54,510 nucleotides of DNA from contig JAXDJJ010000075.1 in assembly GCA_034665745.1 (NCBI GenBank), positions 1 to 54,510 of the forward strand, in the 5' to 3' direction. A program made the translations under genes and the position numbers. Positions 8,548-16,354 of the stretch are shown here, piece by piece. The notes under the pieces are model-generated. The model was not told the origin of the DNA. It did no database searches and saw only the letters and a list, made by a program, of their open reading frames with translations. The first letter of the stretch is position 1. Each line of letters opens with the position of its first letter. The stretch comes from JAXDJJ01 sp034665745. Lineage in GTDB: Bacteria; Actinomycetota; CADDZG01; WHSQ01.

Positions 8548-9216
8548 CTATTCCCCCGGTTCGACCGCGATCAAGACACCGACTTTCTGGCGACCCGAGA
8601 AACCGAGACGTCGCGCGGTCTCCGCGCTGAGATCCCAGTCGGCGGTGCTGTAGGGGCCGCGGTCGATGACCGGAACGGTCAGCACGACGCCATTGAAGAA
8701 GAACGTCACGTTCGTTCCGCACGGCAACGACCGATGAGCGACCCCGAGGATCTGATCGTCGTAGGTCTGACCGCACGCGGTCGACTGCCCGTAAAAACCC
8801 GGCCCGTACCAGGTTGCCTCGGTCTCACGGAAGACCGTGAGCACCGCGATCCACTGGCCCCGACCATTGAGACCCGGGATCAGCGCCCGGATGACACCCG
8901 ATCCGGTCTCCTTGGGGGTGAACGTCGTCTGGAATGCGCGTCCGTAAACCGGTGCGCGCCGGACCGTCCACCAGTGCTCGGCGCGCCACTCCTGGATGAT
9001 GACCTCGTCTGCATCGACCTCGCGCGACAAGGTGCCCACTGCGGTCACGGGCGATCCTTCGACGAGATGGTCCGGGCTGAGCCTCAGACTTGTGATGCGC
9101 GGCCCCTTGGCGGCGAGGGCCGCACCTTCGATCGCGACGATGCTCGACAACACGAGTAAACCGACCAAGAAAGCTCGGAGAGGACGACGCGCGAGGACAC
9201 CCGGCCGCAGAACCAT
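8548..9216 (-). CDS. Secreted RlpA-like double-psi beta-barrel protein
   Basis: With the start at 9216 the product is 222 residues, beginning with a signal-anchor (RAFLVGLLVLSSIVAIEGAALAA). The last 90 residues match the RlpA-like/3D double-psi beta-barrel: TWYGPGFYGQSTACGQ, GVAHRSLPCGTNV, VPVIDRGPY and DLSAETARRLGF. The conserved Asp of DRGPY is present. RlpA-type proteins bind or cleave peptidoglycan outside the membrane. The region between signal and barrel (about 45-120) looks like an Ig-type beta domain. A longer frame to 9291 adds 25 residues ahead of the signal peptide and is less likely. Its 3' end is directly adjacent to that of the MDMPI-like gene. Confidence 0.85.
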   Translation of the reverse strand: MVLRPGVLARRPLRAFLVGLLVLSSIVAIEGAALAAKGPRITSLRLSPDHLVEGSPVTAVGTLSREVDADEVIIQEWRAEHWWTVRRAPVYGRAFQTTFTPKETGSGVIRALIPGLNGRGQWIAVLTVFRETEATWYGPGFYGQSTACGQTYDDQILGVAHRSLPCGTNVTFFFNGVVLTVPVIDRGPYSTADWDLSAETARRLGFSGRQKVGVLIAVEPGE

Positions 9217-9317
9217 GCCCCCAGCACACCTGAGTCGGAGCCTCACGGCGATACGCAATGAAGGAGAGCGAGCAAGATCCCCTTGCGGCACAGGGCGGCG
9301 GCGGCCAAGATGGGCCC

Positions 9318-9716
9318 GTGCCTACCGACATCCGCATCGTCTTGCCGAACCGCCCCGGGGCCGTGACCCACGTCTGCTCGTTGGTCGCCGAGGCCGGGAT
9401 CAACGTCCTGGGCGCGTGCGGGGACCTGCGACCCGGCGAGCGCTGGGGCTTCATCCACCTCGTGGTCGAAGAGGGCGGCGCCGCCAAGGGCCTGATCGAG
9501 GGGGCCGGCTACGAGGTCACGAGTGCCCGGCCTGTCGAGATGGTCGATCTCGTCGACGAGCCGGGGGGCCTCGCCAAGGTCCTCAGCGAGTACTCGAAGA
9601 ACAACACGAACATCGACATCATCTATACGGCCAGCAACGACCGCCTCGTGATCGGGACCGAGGACATGCTCGAGGAGCGTATGGGGATGAACGTCGAAGA
9701 CGTCAAAGGCGCCTAG
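9318..9716 (+). CDS. ACT-domain protein
   Basis: A small amino-acid-binding-type protein made of two ACT-like halves: TDIRIVLPNRPGAVTHVCSL with GINVLGACGD, and VEMVDLVDEPGGLAKVL with NNTNIDIIYTA. No catalytic domain is attached. The GTG at 9318 puts the first ACT strand at the N-terminus, as in relatives. An upstream ATG at 9258 would add 20 residues rich in Gly/Gln and overlap the divergent RlpA-like gene's upstream region; neither start has a convincing ribosome-binding site. A regulatory or sensing role is inferred from the family. Confidence 0.75.
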   Translation: MPTDIRIVLPNRPGAVTHVCSLVAEAGINVLGACGDLRPGERWGFIHLVVEEGGAAKGLIEGAGYEVTSARPVEMVDLVDEPGGLAKVLSEYSKNNTNIDIIYTASNDRLVIGTEDMLEERMGMNVEDVKGA

Positions 9717-9777
9717 CTCCACCCCATCCGACGTTGCTGCGCAAGGCGACTTCAGCTGCCTCCCCTAGGGACTGAAA

Positions 9778-9933
9778 CTACGTTTCTGAGTGCCCGTCAT
9801 CGTCATCCTTTGACAAGTCCACGTAGCGAGGTTTCCGAGGTACCCGGCCATCTCGATCCAGGAAGCGGAACCATCCGATCAAGGTCAGGCCCGACATGGC
9901 AACGACCACTACGACCCACCAGAACGTATCCAT
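9778..9933 (-). CDS. Small single-pass membrane protein
   Basis: A 51-residue product with one N-terminal transmembrane helix (FWWVVVVVAMSGLTLIGWF) followed by a charged tail that is basic and then acidic (SKDDDDGHSE). The ATG at 9933 is chosen because the upstream extension to 10161 has no protein-like character and runs under the divergent gene at 10003. No family is recognised. Expression is plausible but unproven. Confidence 0.5.
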   Translation of the reverse strand: MDTFWWVVVVVAMSGLTLIGWFRFLDRDGRVPRKPRYVDLSKDDDDGHSET

Positions 9934-10002
9934 ATCCGTTCGTGTGTAACACCGTTTCGCACCCACCGTGCGTAGTAGCCCGGCCCACGTAAGATTTCTG
10001 GA

Positions 10003-10557
10003 ATGCTCAGGCGGGCGTTGGTGCTCTTTTCGGTCACCCTCTTGTTCCTCGTGCCGGCAACCGCCGCGTTCGCGATCGATGAGTTGCGGCGCGGTGACTC
10101 GGGTTTCGACGTCGTGTTGTGGCAGCGGATGCTCAACCGCATGACATCGGCCGAGCACCATCTACCCGAGGACATCATCGCCGTGGATGGGATCTTCGGA
10201 CCCGAGACGGAACGAGCTACGAAACGTTTCGAACGAGGTGCCGAGTTCGAACAGGACGGCGTCGTTACCCAACGCGAGCGACGACTGTGGCTCGGCGCGT
10301 TCATCACCTGCTGCGGAGCGACCAAACCAACCCTTGGCCCGGGTTCGTATGAGGTCGACGTTGGCTTCGTCCAGATGCACCTGAACCGCTCGCCCCGACG
10401 CGATGGTGCAGCCGGTCCTCCGTTAGTGATCGACCTGATGTTTGGACCCGCCACGGAAGCAGCAGTGCGCACCTATCAGAGTGCCCACGAGCTGACGGTC
10501 GATGGGATCGTCGGACCCGAGACCTGGGGAGAGATGTTGGGGTATCCGAAGTCGTGA
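10003..10557 (+). CDS. Secreted peptidoglycan-binding protein (two PG_binding_1 domains)
   Basis: The 184-residue protein has a signal peptide (VLFSVTLLFLVPATAAFA) and two PG_binding_1 domains. The first is at about 28-95 (LRRGDSGFDVVLWQRMLNR, DGIFGPETERATKRFE). The second is at about 115-182 (DVGFVQMHLNR, DLMFGPATEAAVRTYQ, DGIVGPETWGEMLG). The DGxFGPxT signature occurs in both, near-exactly in the first. No catalytic domain is attached, so it likely binds wall peptidoglycan or acts as a partner of an autolysin. A membrane-protein gene begins 7 bp after its stop, suggesting an operon. Confidence 0.88.
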   Translation: MLRRALVLFSVTLLFLVPATAAFAIDELRRGDSGFDVVLWQRMLNRMTSAEHHLPEDIIAVDGIFGPETERATKRFERGAEFEQDGVVTQRERRLWLGAFITCCGATKPTLGPGSYEVDVGFVQMHLNRSPRRDGAAGPPLVIDLMFGPATEAAVRTYQSAHELTVDGIVGPETWGEMLGYPKS

Positions 10558-10564
10558 CCCGGAC

Positions 10565-11080
10565 GTGAAGAGCGCAACGGTTCGAGACACACGCGGGCGC
10601 AGTTGGAGAGTCTCGATACGGATGCTGCCGTGGCGGCCAAGATGGCGGTGGCCGTGGCGCACGGTCCGATCGACGTCAGCTGAGGATGCCAGGACTCCCG
10701 CGGGTGCCGAGACCGAGCCGGGAGCCGGAACCCCTTCTGGTGATGGTGGTGACGGTTTGGCAGCGGCAGCCGACATGTTGTTCGGCGAATGGATCCTGAT
10801 CTTCGTCATCGTGGCGGTGGTTGCGGTCTTTTTCGTGATCCCGGCCTTCGTCCTATTGCTCGAGGTCGTCATCGTGGCACTGCTGGTGATCAGCGCGATT
10901 GCGCTGCGAGTTCTCTTCAGGCAACCGTGGCTCGTCGACGCGGTCGCCGATGAGGGCACCCGACTTGCGTGGAAGGTTGTCGGGTACCGGAGAAGTCGGC
11001 GGGTAGTCGAGGAGGTCGCGGCACAGTTGCAGCGAGGCATCGCGGAGCCACGGGTGCCCGACGCGACACTCGTCCGGTGA
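10565..11080 (+). CDS. Membrane protein, actinobacterial WRV-LPWRPR type
   Basis: Starting at GTG 10565 the product is 171 residues. The N-terminus (VRDTRGRSWRVSIRMLPWRPRWRW) resembles a cytoplasmic leader seen in small actinobacterial membrane proteins, which favours this start over the ATG at 10622. An Ala/Gly/Pro-rich linker follows, then two adjacent transmembrane helices at about 80-125 (WILIFVIVAVVAVFFVIPAFVLLLEVVIVALLVIS). The soluble tail includes RRSRRVVEEVAAQL. Function is unknown. The seven-base spacing to the previous stop suggests translational coupling. Confidence 0.7.
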   Translation: MKSATVRDTRGRSWRVSIRMLPWRPRWRWPWRTVRSTSAEDARTPAGAETEPGAGTPSGDGGDGLAAAADMLFGEWILIFVIVAVVAVFFVIPAFVLLLEVVIVALLVISAIALRVLFRQPWLVDAVADEGTRLAWKVVGYRRSRRVVEEVAAQLQRGIAEPRVPDATLVR

Positions 11081-11126
11081 GAGACACGCAGAAGTAGAGA
11101 CCGGTCAGCTACAGGTGCATCAACGG

Positions 11127-11570
11127 TTAGCTCTCGAGTTCCTTCTTGCGTGCTTGCATCCGCTCGCCGAGGGCATCTAGCTCGTCGCTCGAGAGGACGT
11201 CGCGAGCCTTCTTGAACATGTCCTCTTCTTCTTCCTCGATGTGGTGCTCGATGTTCTCCTTCATCACCGAGAACTTGGCCCCCCACTTCTCGTCGTCGAC
11301 CGAAGTGTCACCGAGTTCAGTCATGATCTGGTCGACAACGTGGTGCTCCTCGTATCCTTCGAGCACGATCTCCTTGGCTTTGGGATGTTCCTTGAGGGCC
11401 GGATAGAAGATCTCCTCTTCGATCGCTTCGTGGATCTCCATCTCCCGCTTGATCTTGTCGAATAGCTCGGTGCGTGTCTTCACCGCGTTCTCCGTGGTGT
11501 CGTCTCCCTGTTTCAGCAGCTTCTTGACCTTCTTGTGGTCGTCTTCCAGTAGCTCGATCGCGTTGGGCAT
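11127..11570 (-). CDS. Hemerythrin-like HHE domain protein
   Basis: The 147-residue protein is a stand-alone hemerythrin four-helix bundle. Candidate di-iron ligands are in order: LLEDDHKKV (His12), EIHEAIEEEIFYP (His/Glu near 47-51), YEEHHVVDQI (His near 74) and ENIEHHIEEEEEDMF (His/Glu near 108-112). Such proteins bind O2 or NO, or store iron, in the cytoplasm. The start has an excellent ribosome-binding site (AAAGGAG, seven bases before ATG). The protein is strongly acidic with a basic C-terminal helix (RMQARKKEL). Confidence 0.92.
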   Translation of the reverse strand: MPNAIELLEDDHKKVKKLLKQGDDTTENAVKTRTELFDKIKREMEIHEAIEEEIFYPALKEHPKAKEIVLEGYEEHHVVDQIMTELGDTSVDDEKWGAKFSVMKENIEHHIEEEEEDMFKKARDVLSSDELDALGERMQARKKELES

Positions 11571-11706
11571 CGGTTACTCCTTTCCGTCCGTTTGAGGGAA
11601 AGGGTTCCCGAGTGAGAAGGACCCAAACACACCCCGGGTCACGACGGACCTGGACCGTCGCCTTTGAGGTGCTGAGCTAACGGCAGGGGAACCTCAAGCC
11701 GATCAG

Positions 11707-12186
11707 GTGCGTCCAAACCTCGTGAAACACCTACTGATCCCTCTGTCAGTTCTGATCCTCACCGCGTGCAATCCCACCGCACCGGCGGTCGCGCCGCTTG
11801 AGGAGATGTCGCCAGGCGTTCGGCCCAGCCAGACAGCGCCTGAGTGGACCGCCCCGGACGATTACAGCTTCATCCTGAAGTCATCGTGTGGGGAGCGAAG
11901 TCTGATCGGCCGTTTCCGCGTTGTCGTAACAGGCGGGAGGACACGCGCTCGAGCCCTCGATGAGCGAGCAAGAGCATTCATGAGATACGACCACGGCGAA
12001 GACGTGCCTAGCCTCGATGACCTCCTGGCGGAGGCCGAGGAGGCCCGAGCTGCGGGCGCGGACGTCGTCGAGATCGAACACGGCGCCAAAGACGGCCACC
12101 CCACCTCGATCAACATCGACTACATGAAGAACGCGATCGACGACGGAGCTTGCTACGTCATCAGCGACTACTCCGAAAGGACTTGA
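11707..12186 (+). CDS. Lipoprotein, DUF6174-like
   Basis: The 159-residue protein starts with GTG and has a lipoprotein signal (LIPLSVLILTAC, lipobox Cys at about 21), so it should be anchored outside the membrane. The mature part follows the DUF6174 pattern: DDYSFILKSSCGE, a beta strand with VVVTGG, a SLDDLLAEAEEA helix, and a KDGHPTSINIDYM segment, close to the family's GYPtsIxID motif. No biochemical function is known for that family. The next in-frame GTG, five codons on, is an equally possible start. It converges on the MerB-like gene, whose 3' end is 25 bp away. Confidence 0.75.
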   Translation: MRPNLVKHLLIPLSVLILTACNPTAPAVAPLEEMSPGVRPSQTAPEWTAPDDYSFILKSSCGERSLIGRFRVVVTGGRTRARALDERARAFMRYDHGEDVPSLDDLLAEAEEARAAGADVVEIEHGAKDGHPTSINIDYMKNAIDDGACYVISDYSERT

Positions 12187-12211
12187 CGTACGGAGTCCTG
12201 GTCCACCTCCA

Positions 12212-12883
12212 CTACAACTGCCAGAAGGTAGAGGTCAGGCCCACTGACGAAAAGACCGCCTGGACTTCCTCTCGCGTTCGGCGTCTCCACCCGGGCAGGT
12301 GGCGGCCGGCGAACCAGCGCTGTGTGAGATCCCACTGGACATCTAGCGACATCCGCTCCCCCTCGGGGTTCCCGCGCGCGAGCCAGCCCTCGAGATGTCC
12401 CTCCGACCGGAAGGCGAGCATGTGGGCTCAGGTGTACCCGATGTCCTCGTACCAACGAGCGGTCGGAACGCCGAAGTGAACGAGCGCGCCTGCGGGCGCA
12501 ACTACCCGGCCCCCGGCGATCGCGATCGCCAACGGGTCGGAGCAGTCGGGGCAGACCGTCGTCACCTCGCCATCGGATTCGACCAGGGCAAGGATGCCCA
12601 GCGCGTCCCATATGCAGATCGCATCCCAGCGCTTGTCCGCCGCGGTGACGGTGAACGGCGCGTCGGTCGCGCAGAAGGGATGGACGAGCCAGATGTCCTC
12701 GGTGCCGGGTCGGAAGGCGATGACGTCGGTGGCGGCTAGCTCGCGGAGAGAGGTCTCCACATCGGGTATCGGAAGATCGAGGGCAGAGGCCAGGTCGTCC
12801 GTCGAGGGTGCACGGCTCTCTTCAACGAACCAGCGGTAGAGCTCGACCCGAACAAGGTTGACCTGGTCCATCTTGCACATCAT
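12212..12883 (-). CDS. Alkylmercury-lyase (MerB-like) gene with in-frame TGA at a catalytic Cys position; candidate selenoprotein
   Basis: Read through one TGA (12428-12430), the frame gives a 223-residue MerB-like protein. An N-terminal winged-helix segment is followed by AICIWDALGIL, aligning Cys90 and Asp93 with catalytic Cys96 and Asp99 of E. coli MerB. CPDC (111-114) comes next, then DIGYT-TGA-AHMLAFRSE. The TGA is codon 152 and falls on MerB Cys159, the other catalytic thiol, in MerB's FCCHVHFF segment. After the TGA the frame continues with family-like sequence (WDLTQRWFAGRHLPGWRRRT, VGLTSTFW) to a normal stop. There is no frameshift or other stop. Three explanations remain: selenocysteine insertion, a TGC-to-TGA nonsense mutation, or a base-call error. 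The hairpin after the TGA favours the first. Confidence 0.7.
12400..12414 (-). promoter_or_regulatory. SECIS-like hairpin after the in-frame TGA
   Basis: Counting from the base after TGA on the minus strand, bases 14-18 (CCUUC) pair with 24-28 (GGAGG), enclosing the five-base loop CGGUC. An outer CUCG (10-13) can pair with CGAG (36-39) across a 3' bulge. E. coli fdhF SECIS has GGUC in its apical loop about 18 bases after UGA; here GGUC begins at base 20. This agreement in distance, loop and stem is seen directly. SelB recognition is inference. Confidence 0.5.
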
Positions 12884-12904
12884 GTCTCAACGACCTGAAC
12901 TCAT

Positions 12905-13957
12905 CTAGCAAGGACGGGGTCTCGGCGCGCCTCTGGTGACATCTAGCGGCACTTGAGGCAGCTCGGCCATCAGCAGGCCCCCTATCGCGGCGATGGTTGA
13001 AGCGAGGTTGTTCTGACCGCTGCGCTCGAACGTTCCGTCGCCGTTCGCATCCGCCCACGTGTAGAAGAACGAGCCTGCATTCGGGCCGCACAGTTTGCGT
13101 TGCAGCTTCGCGAGGGCCGCGATCGAGCCAGGAGGTGGCGTCAGGTTCGCCGCGGCATAGGCCTGCAACACCATCCCGGTCGTGTTCGCGTTGGCGTAGC
13201 TCGAGGTGAAATTGGAGTGGAATGAATCCGACCGGTCATAGCTCCAGCCTCCGTTGTTCGGATCGATCAACGTGTCGAGGAAGGTGAACGGGTCGATCGC
13301 AGGAGCGACCGGGTGCGGCAGACCTCGCAATGCCTGGATGGCGAGGCTCGTCGTGTCCGCGTCTGCTTCGTCGATGTCCGGGTAGCCGAGTGAACAGTGC
13401 TCGTCCTCACCTGGGACGGGAGGGCCGATGACCTGCCATCCCCCGTTGCCACATTGCGCGGAGACCAACCATCCTGCCGACGCGTCGAGGCTCTCCTCTT
13501 CGTCCGCTGCCTCGAGCGCCAGCATCGCAATCGCATGCGAGAACACAGACGTGTCCACCCCATAACGTCCGTCCGAGCCTTGGGTCGCGACCAGTTCGGC
13601 AACCAGATCGCGCCCGACGAAGTCCCGAGGGTTGCGGCCCCCTGCAACCTCGGCGAGAACCACCTTGGCTATCTCACCGACGCTGTCGATCTCATCCGAA
13701 CTCGCTTCGAGGTAGTCCAGCGCCCTTGCGATCGCCTTCGGAGCGCGACGCACACTGACCATGGCGACGACCGCGTCGGCGGTCCACGGGATGGGATCGT
13801 CGAGCGCCGGGATCGACCCGTCCTCGAGCTGCTGGCTCACGATGAAGTGGGTCGCCATCGCGGCCCTCCTCTTCAAGCTCGGGGCCGCCAACGCTGGGGT
13901 GCAAAGTGAAACGACGACAACGAGTGCTGCTGCGATGCTGCGACGAGCAGAGACCAT
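12905..13957 (-). CDS. Secreted alpha/alpha-toroid protein (prenyltransferase/squalene-cyclase repeat; possible B12-binding protein)
   Basis: The 350-residue protein has a signal peptide (SIAAALVVVVSLCTPALA) and an alpha/alpha-barrel made of repeats with the terpenoid-cyclase/prenyltransferase look: FIVSQQLEDGSIP, VATQGSDGRYG, SAQCGNGGWQV, DPNNGGWSYD and KLCGPNAGSFFY, each preceded by helices such as AIAMLALEAAD. The same fold is used by transcobalamin and intrinsic factor. The 5' leader carries a cobalamin riboswitch, so a role in extracellular cobalamin binding or uptake is a reasonable inference. No cyclase DxDD motif is apparent. No C-terminal membrane helix is seen. The ATG has a good AAGGAG site seven bases upstream. 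Confidence 0.82.
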   Translation of the reverse strand: MVSARRSIAAALVVVVSLCTPALAAPSLKRRAAMATHFIVSQQLEDGSIPALDDPIPWTADAVVAMVSVRRAPKAIARALDYLEASSDEIDSVGEIAKVVLAEVAGGRNPRDFVGRDLVAELVATQGSDGRYGVDTSVFSHAIAMLALEAADEEESLDASAGWLVSAQCGNGGWQVIGPPVPGEDEHCSLGYPDIDEADADTTSLAIQALRGLPHPVAPAIDPFTFLDTLIDPNNGGWSYDRSDSFHSNFTSSYANANTTGMVLQAYAAANLTPPPGSIAALAKLQRKLCGPNAGSFFYTWADANGDGTFERSGQNNLASTIAAIGGLLMAELPQVPLDVTRGAPRPRPC

Positions 13958-13989
13958 GTGCTGCTCCTTCCCCGATCCGCGTCGGGCGT

Positions 13990-14016
13990 AAGAAAGACCC
14001 CTCGAGAAAAGGGGTC
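13990..14016 (-). terminator. Terminator-like hairpin in riboswitch leader
   Basis: On the minus strand GACCCC and GGGGTC form a perfect six-pair stem with a nine-base loop, followed at once by TTTCTT. It sits between the cobalamin aptamer and the ribosome-binding site of the secreted toroid gene, 33 bp before its ATG. This is the expected place for an attenuator expression platform. Confidence 0.6.
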
Positions 14017-14039
14017 TGCAGCGGTGATCTGCTTCAGCT

Positions 14040-14200
14040 CACCTTTGCCTCGAAGGTGTCTCGTGCCGAGCGTCGACGGGGAGTTCCTGGCTCGTCCTCC
14101 TCGAAGAAGGACCACAGTTGCGGGACAGCGCCGGAACCACCGGACTTCCCCCCACGTCGATGCCTATGAAGTTGTCAAGCACAAGAACCATATCCGGCGC
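14040..14200 (-). promoter_or_regulatory. Cobalamin (adenosylcobalamin) riboswitch
   Basis: On the minus strand, bases 14153-14112 carry the conserved core: GGGGAAGTCCGGTG, then TCCGGCGCTG, then TCCCGCAACTGTGG. These match the family consensus GGGAA..GGTG..CCCGCAACTGT. Further on, GAGCCAGGAACTC (about 14093-14081) matches the conserved GCCAGGA element. A hairpin CACCTT/AAGGTG (14058-14040) may supply the kissing-loop stem. The aptamer lies downstream of the metalloprotease gene and upstream of the toroid gene on the same strand, so it controls the latter. Boundaries are approximate; identity is strong. Confidence 0.88.
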
Positions 14201-14258
14201 AGTAGGAAGGACCATCTCGCAGTTGACAGTTCCTTATGAGATCAGCGGGAGCGCCGAT

Positions 14259-15716
14259 TCAGAGGCCCTCGTACCAAACCGGTTTGGAGGTCGCCTGCTC
14301 ACAGGTGTCCCAACCCGAAGTCGTCGCCGGAGCGACCAGGCGATACCACCCTCTATGTCGATTCCGCCCATAAACATGGATGGTGCCGAACCCGACTGAG
14401 TCCACACGGAAGGCCTTGACATCGACCCAGTCCCCGTCTCGCTTCATCTGACCGACTACTCGCACCTGGTCGTAACACTCCTTGGGCCCACTCACGACAT
14501 CCAAATGCGCTCGCAACTCGAGCCCGCCGAACAACCCGAGCCGCACGCGCCGTTCGTATGTCTTCTCGTCGCGAGGAGGCGAATAGATAGTGACGGACAT
14601 AGATCCGTCCGCCATCGGCGCGCCCGCGGTGACCTTGATCCCACTGCTGTTGTCGATCAGAAATTCCCCCTCGGTCAACAACGCTCCATCGGTGGCATCG
14701 CCGTTCTGGTCGAGGTCGATGATCTTCGTCGAGTAGTCCTTCGTGGAGATCCGGTGCACGATCACACCGCTGCCGGGGAGATCTTCGTACTTGCCACCAT
14801 CAGCTCGCACCTCGACGGTGAGCCAGCGTGTCTCGGTGCCGCGGATAGGAGCTTGGATCATCCGGTATCTGCCGGGAAGAAGAAGCTGGGAGCCGGTCGC
14901 TTCCAGCGTGACGGTGGTGGTCGTCCCTTCCTCGGGGACATAGACCTCAGAGTCGGTGATCCAGCCAGCCTCGCGCTTCCAGGCCGCGATCGGGTGCACC
15001 GGTATGCACTCGAACGGCTCTTCCCAACAACCCTGAGCGATGTTGCTCATCACATCCCACGGCGACCCGTACTCGACGTCATCACGTGCTCCGCTGTGGC
15101 GGAACCCGAACCCGTGGCCCATCTCATGGGCGAGCGATCCTTGCGGAGTAGTGGTCCAGGTGCCCCAGTCCAAGGGCTCCCCCATCACCGCATGTGACCA
15201 GACGTCGGGTTCTGACACGTCGAAGTACCTGAAGCCAGGGCCGCCATAACCAGTGTTGCCGATGCCCTTGTCGAAGAAATACACGGCACCCTTGTAGTCG
15301 GTGAAGTCGACATCGTCGTTTGCTTGCGCCTGACAATGCTTCGTCAGTGCATCCGTGTTCGTGTAGATGCCACCGAAGTAACCGGGATCTTCCTTGTAGA
15401 AAGCCAGCTTCCGAGGCATCTCGTACCAGCCACGGACATCGGGCTGGAAGTCCATCCGCCCATAGGAAACCGTGGTCCAGTAGTCACCCATGTTCGGGTA
15501 CTGATCACCGAACAGCGTTTGGTAGTAGCCGACCTCGTGTCTGGGTTCCGAGCCCTTGAAACTGCACAGGAGAACGATCCAAGGCTGCGGCCCAACGGCG
15601 GGGCCATACCAATTGTCTGAGGAGGGCGCGATGACAGAGGCCGACGCCGGAAGTGTGGCGATCAGCGTAGCCACGAGCATGCCGGCGACAATGAGACGCA
15701 CGAACGATTTCTTCAC
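14259..15716 (-). CDS. Secreted M6-like zinc metalloprotease
   Basis: Starting at GTG 15716 (GGAG about eleven bases upstream) the product is 485 residues. It has a signal peptide (LIVAGMLVATLIATLPASA) and an immune-inhibitor-A-like catalytic domain. The zinc motif HEMGHGFGFRHS, with first His197 and Glu198, matches HExxHxxxxxH. A downstream WDVMSN supplies the Met turn. Other features are DVRGWYEM, KGAVYFFDKGIG and a C-terminal beta region (LPGSGVIVHRIS, then RVRLGLFGGLELRAHLDVV). Extracellular protein degradation is expected from the family. A longer frame to 15857 lacks a signal at its N-terminus and is rejected. The divergent sigma-factor promoter region lies upstream. Confidence 0.87.
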   Translation of the reverse strand: MKKSFVRLIVAGMLVATLIATLPASASVIAPSSDNWYGPAVGPQPWIVLLCSFKGSEPRHEVGYYQTLFGDQYPNMGDYWTTVSYGRMDFQPDVRGWYEMPRKLAFYKEDPGYFGGIYTNTDALTKHCQAQANDDVDFTDYKGAVYFFDKGIGNTGYGGPGFRYFDVSEPDVWSHAVMGEPLDWGTWTTTPQGSLAHEMGHGFGFRHSGARDDVEYGSPWDVMSNIAQGCWEEPFECIPVHPIAAWKREAGWITDSEVYVPEEGTTTTVTLEATGSQLLLPGRYRMIQAPIRGTETRWLTVEVRADGGKYEDLPGSGVIVHRISTKDYSTKIIDLDQNGDATDGALLTEGEFLIDNSSGIKVTAGAPMADGSMSVTIYSPPRDEKTYERRVRLGLFGGLELRAHLDVVSGPKECYDQVRVVGQMKRDGDWVDVKAFRVDSVGFGTIHVYGRNRHRGWYRLVAPATTSGWDTCEQATSKPVWYEGL

Positions 15717-15802
15717 GCTTGTGTGTTCTCCGGTCTGGTCTGCCCTCCTGCGCCATCGCCACGTGTCCGGGCGAAAACGACCCCTATCGGGATGATCCGG
15801 CG

Positions 15803-15827
15803 CGACCTTTCGGGGGGCCGTGGCGTG
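15803..15827 (+). promoter_or_regulatory. Possible autoregulated ECF promoter of the sigma gene
   Basis: CGAC-N17-CGTG with a following TATAGG has the same spacing as the two better-matching promoters at 18166 and 19279 (CAAC-N17-CGTC), with one mismatch in each box, and shares the CCTTT after the -35. It ends 57 bp before the sigma-factor GTG. Confidence 0.4.
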
Positions 15828-15883
15828 TATAGGTCGTGGAAGCTGTAACCGAACCATTCCGGCCGGCGAGGAGTCTGGGCATC

Positions 15884-16354
15884 GTGAGCAACGACAGGTT
15901 GGGCGAGCTCTATAGGGCCCACGGGGGCGACGCGCTCCGGCTCGCCTATGTCATGACCGGCAGCCGGGAGGCGGCTGAGGATGTGACCCAGGACGCATTC
16001 GTGCGGGTCGGTCGCAAGATCTTCGGGCTCAAGGACCCCGACCACGAGAGGGCCTACCTCTTCCGCGCGGTGATCAACCTGTGCCGGAGCCGCGGTCGCA
16101 AGCTCGGGCGTGAGAGAGCAGCGCTGGCGCGGATGGAACAGCCGGCGCAGACATCTCCCATGGGAACGGATGAGACCTGGCGTCGCTTGCACGCGCTCCC
16201 CCCTCGCCAACGGGCAGCTCTGTTCTTCCGCTACTACCTCGACCAGTCCGAAGCCAGCTCGGCCGAAGCGCTCGCTTGTTCCACGAGCGCGCTGAAGTCA
16301 CTGGTCAACCGAGGGCTGAACTCGCTACGCGAAGCTGAAGGAGAAGACCGATGA
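15884..16354 (+). CDS. ECF-family RNA polymerase sigma factor
   Basis: The 156-residue product holds sigma-70 region 2 (LGELYRAHGGDALRLAYVMTG, AAEDVTQDAFVRV) and region 4 (LHALPPRQRAALFFRYYLDQSEA, then TSALKSLVNRGLNSLRE). Regions 1 and 3 are absent, as expected for an ECF factor. GTG 15884 is preceded by GCGAGGAG; a GTG at 15836 would add 16 residues. Its last four bases overlap the ATG of the next gene (ATGA), the usual arrangement for a sigma/anti-sigma pair. Two downstream genes carry a shared CAAC-N17-CGTC element, so they are the likely targets. The inducing signal is unknown. Confidence 0.9.
   Translation: MSNDRLGELYRAHGGDALRLAYVMTGSREAAEDVTQDAFVRVGRKIFGLKDPDHERAYLFRAVINLCRSRGRKLGRERAALARMEQPAQTSPMGTDETWRRLHALPPRQRAALFFRYYLDQSEASSAEALACSTSALKSLVNRGLNSLREAEGEDR

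Noticed and set aside
12212..12430. A frameshift as the cause of the split MerB-like gene
   Set aside because: The sequence after TGA continues in the same frame into family-like residues, so a single codon, not an indel, separates the halves.
12905..13957. Triterpene cyclase activity for the toroid protein
   Set aside because: It has a signal peptide, is under cobalamin control, and no DxDD catalytic motif is visible, so a ligand-binding role is favoured.
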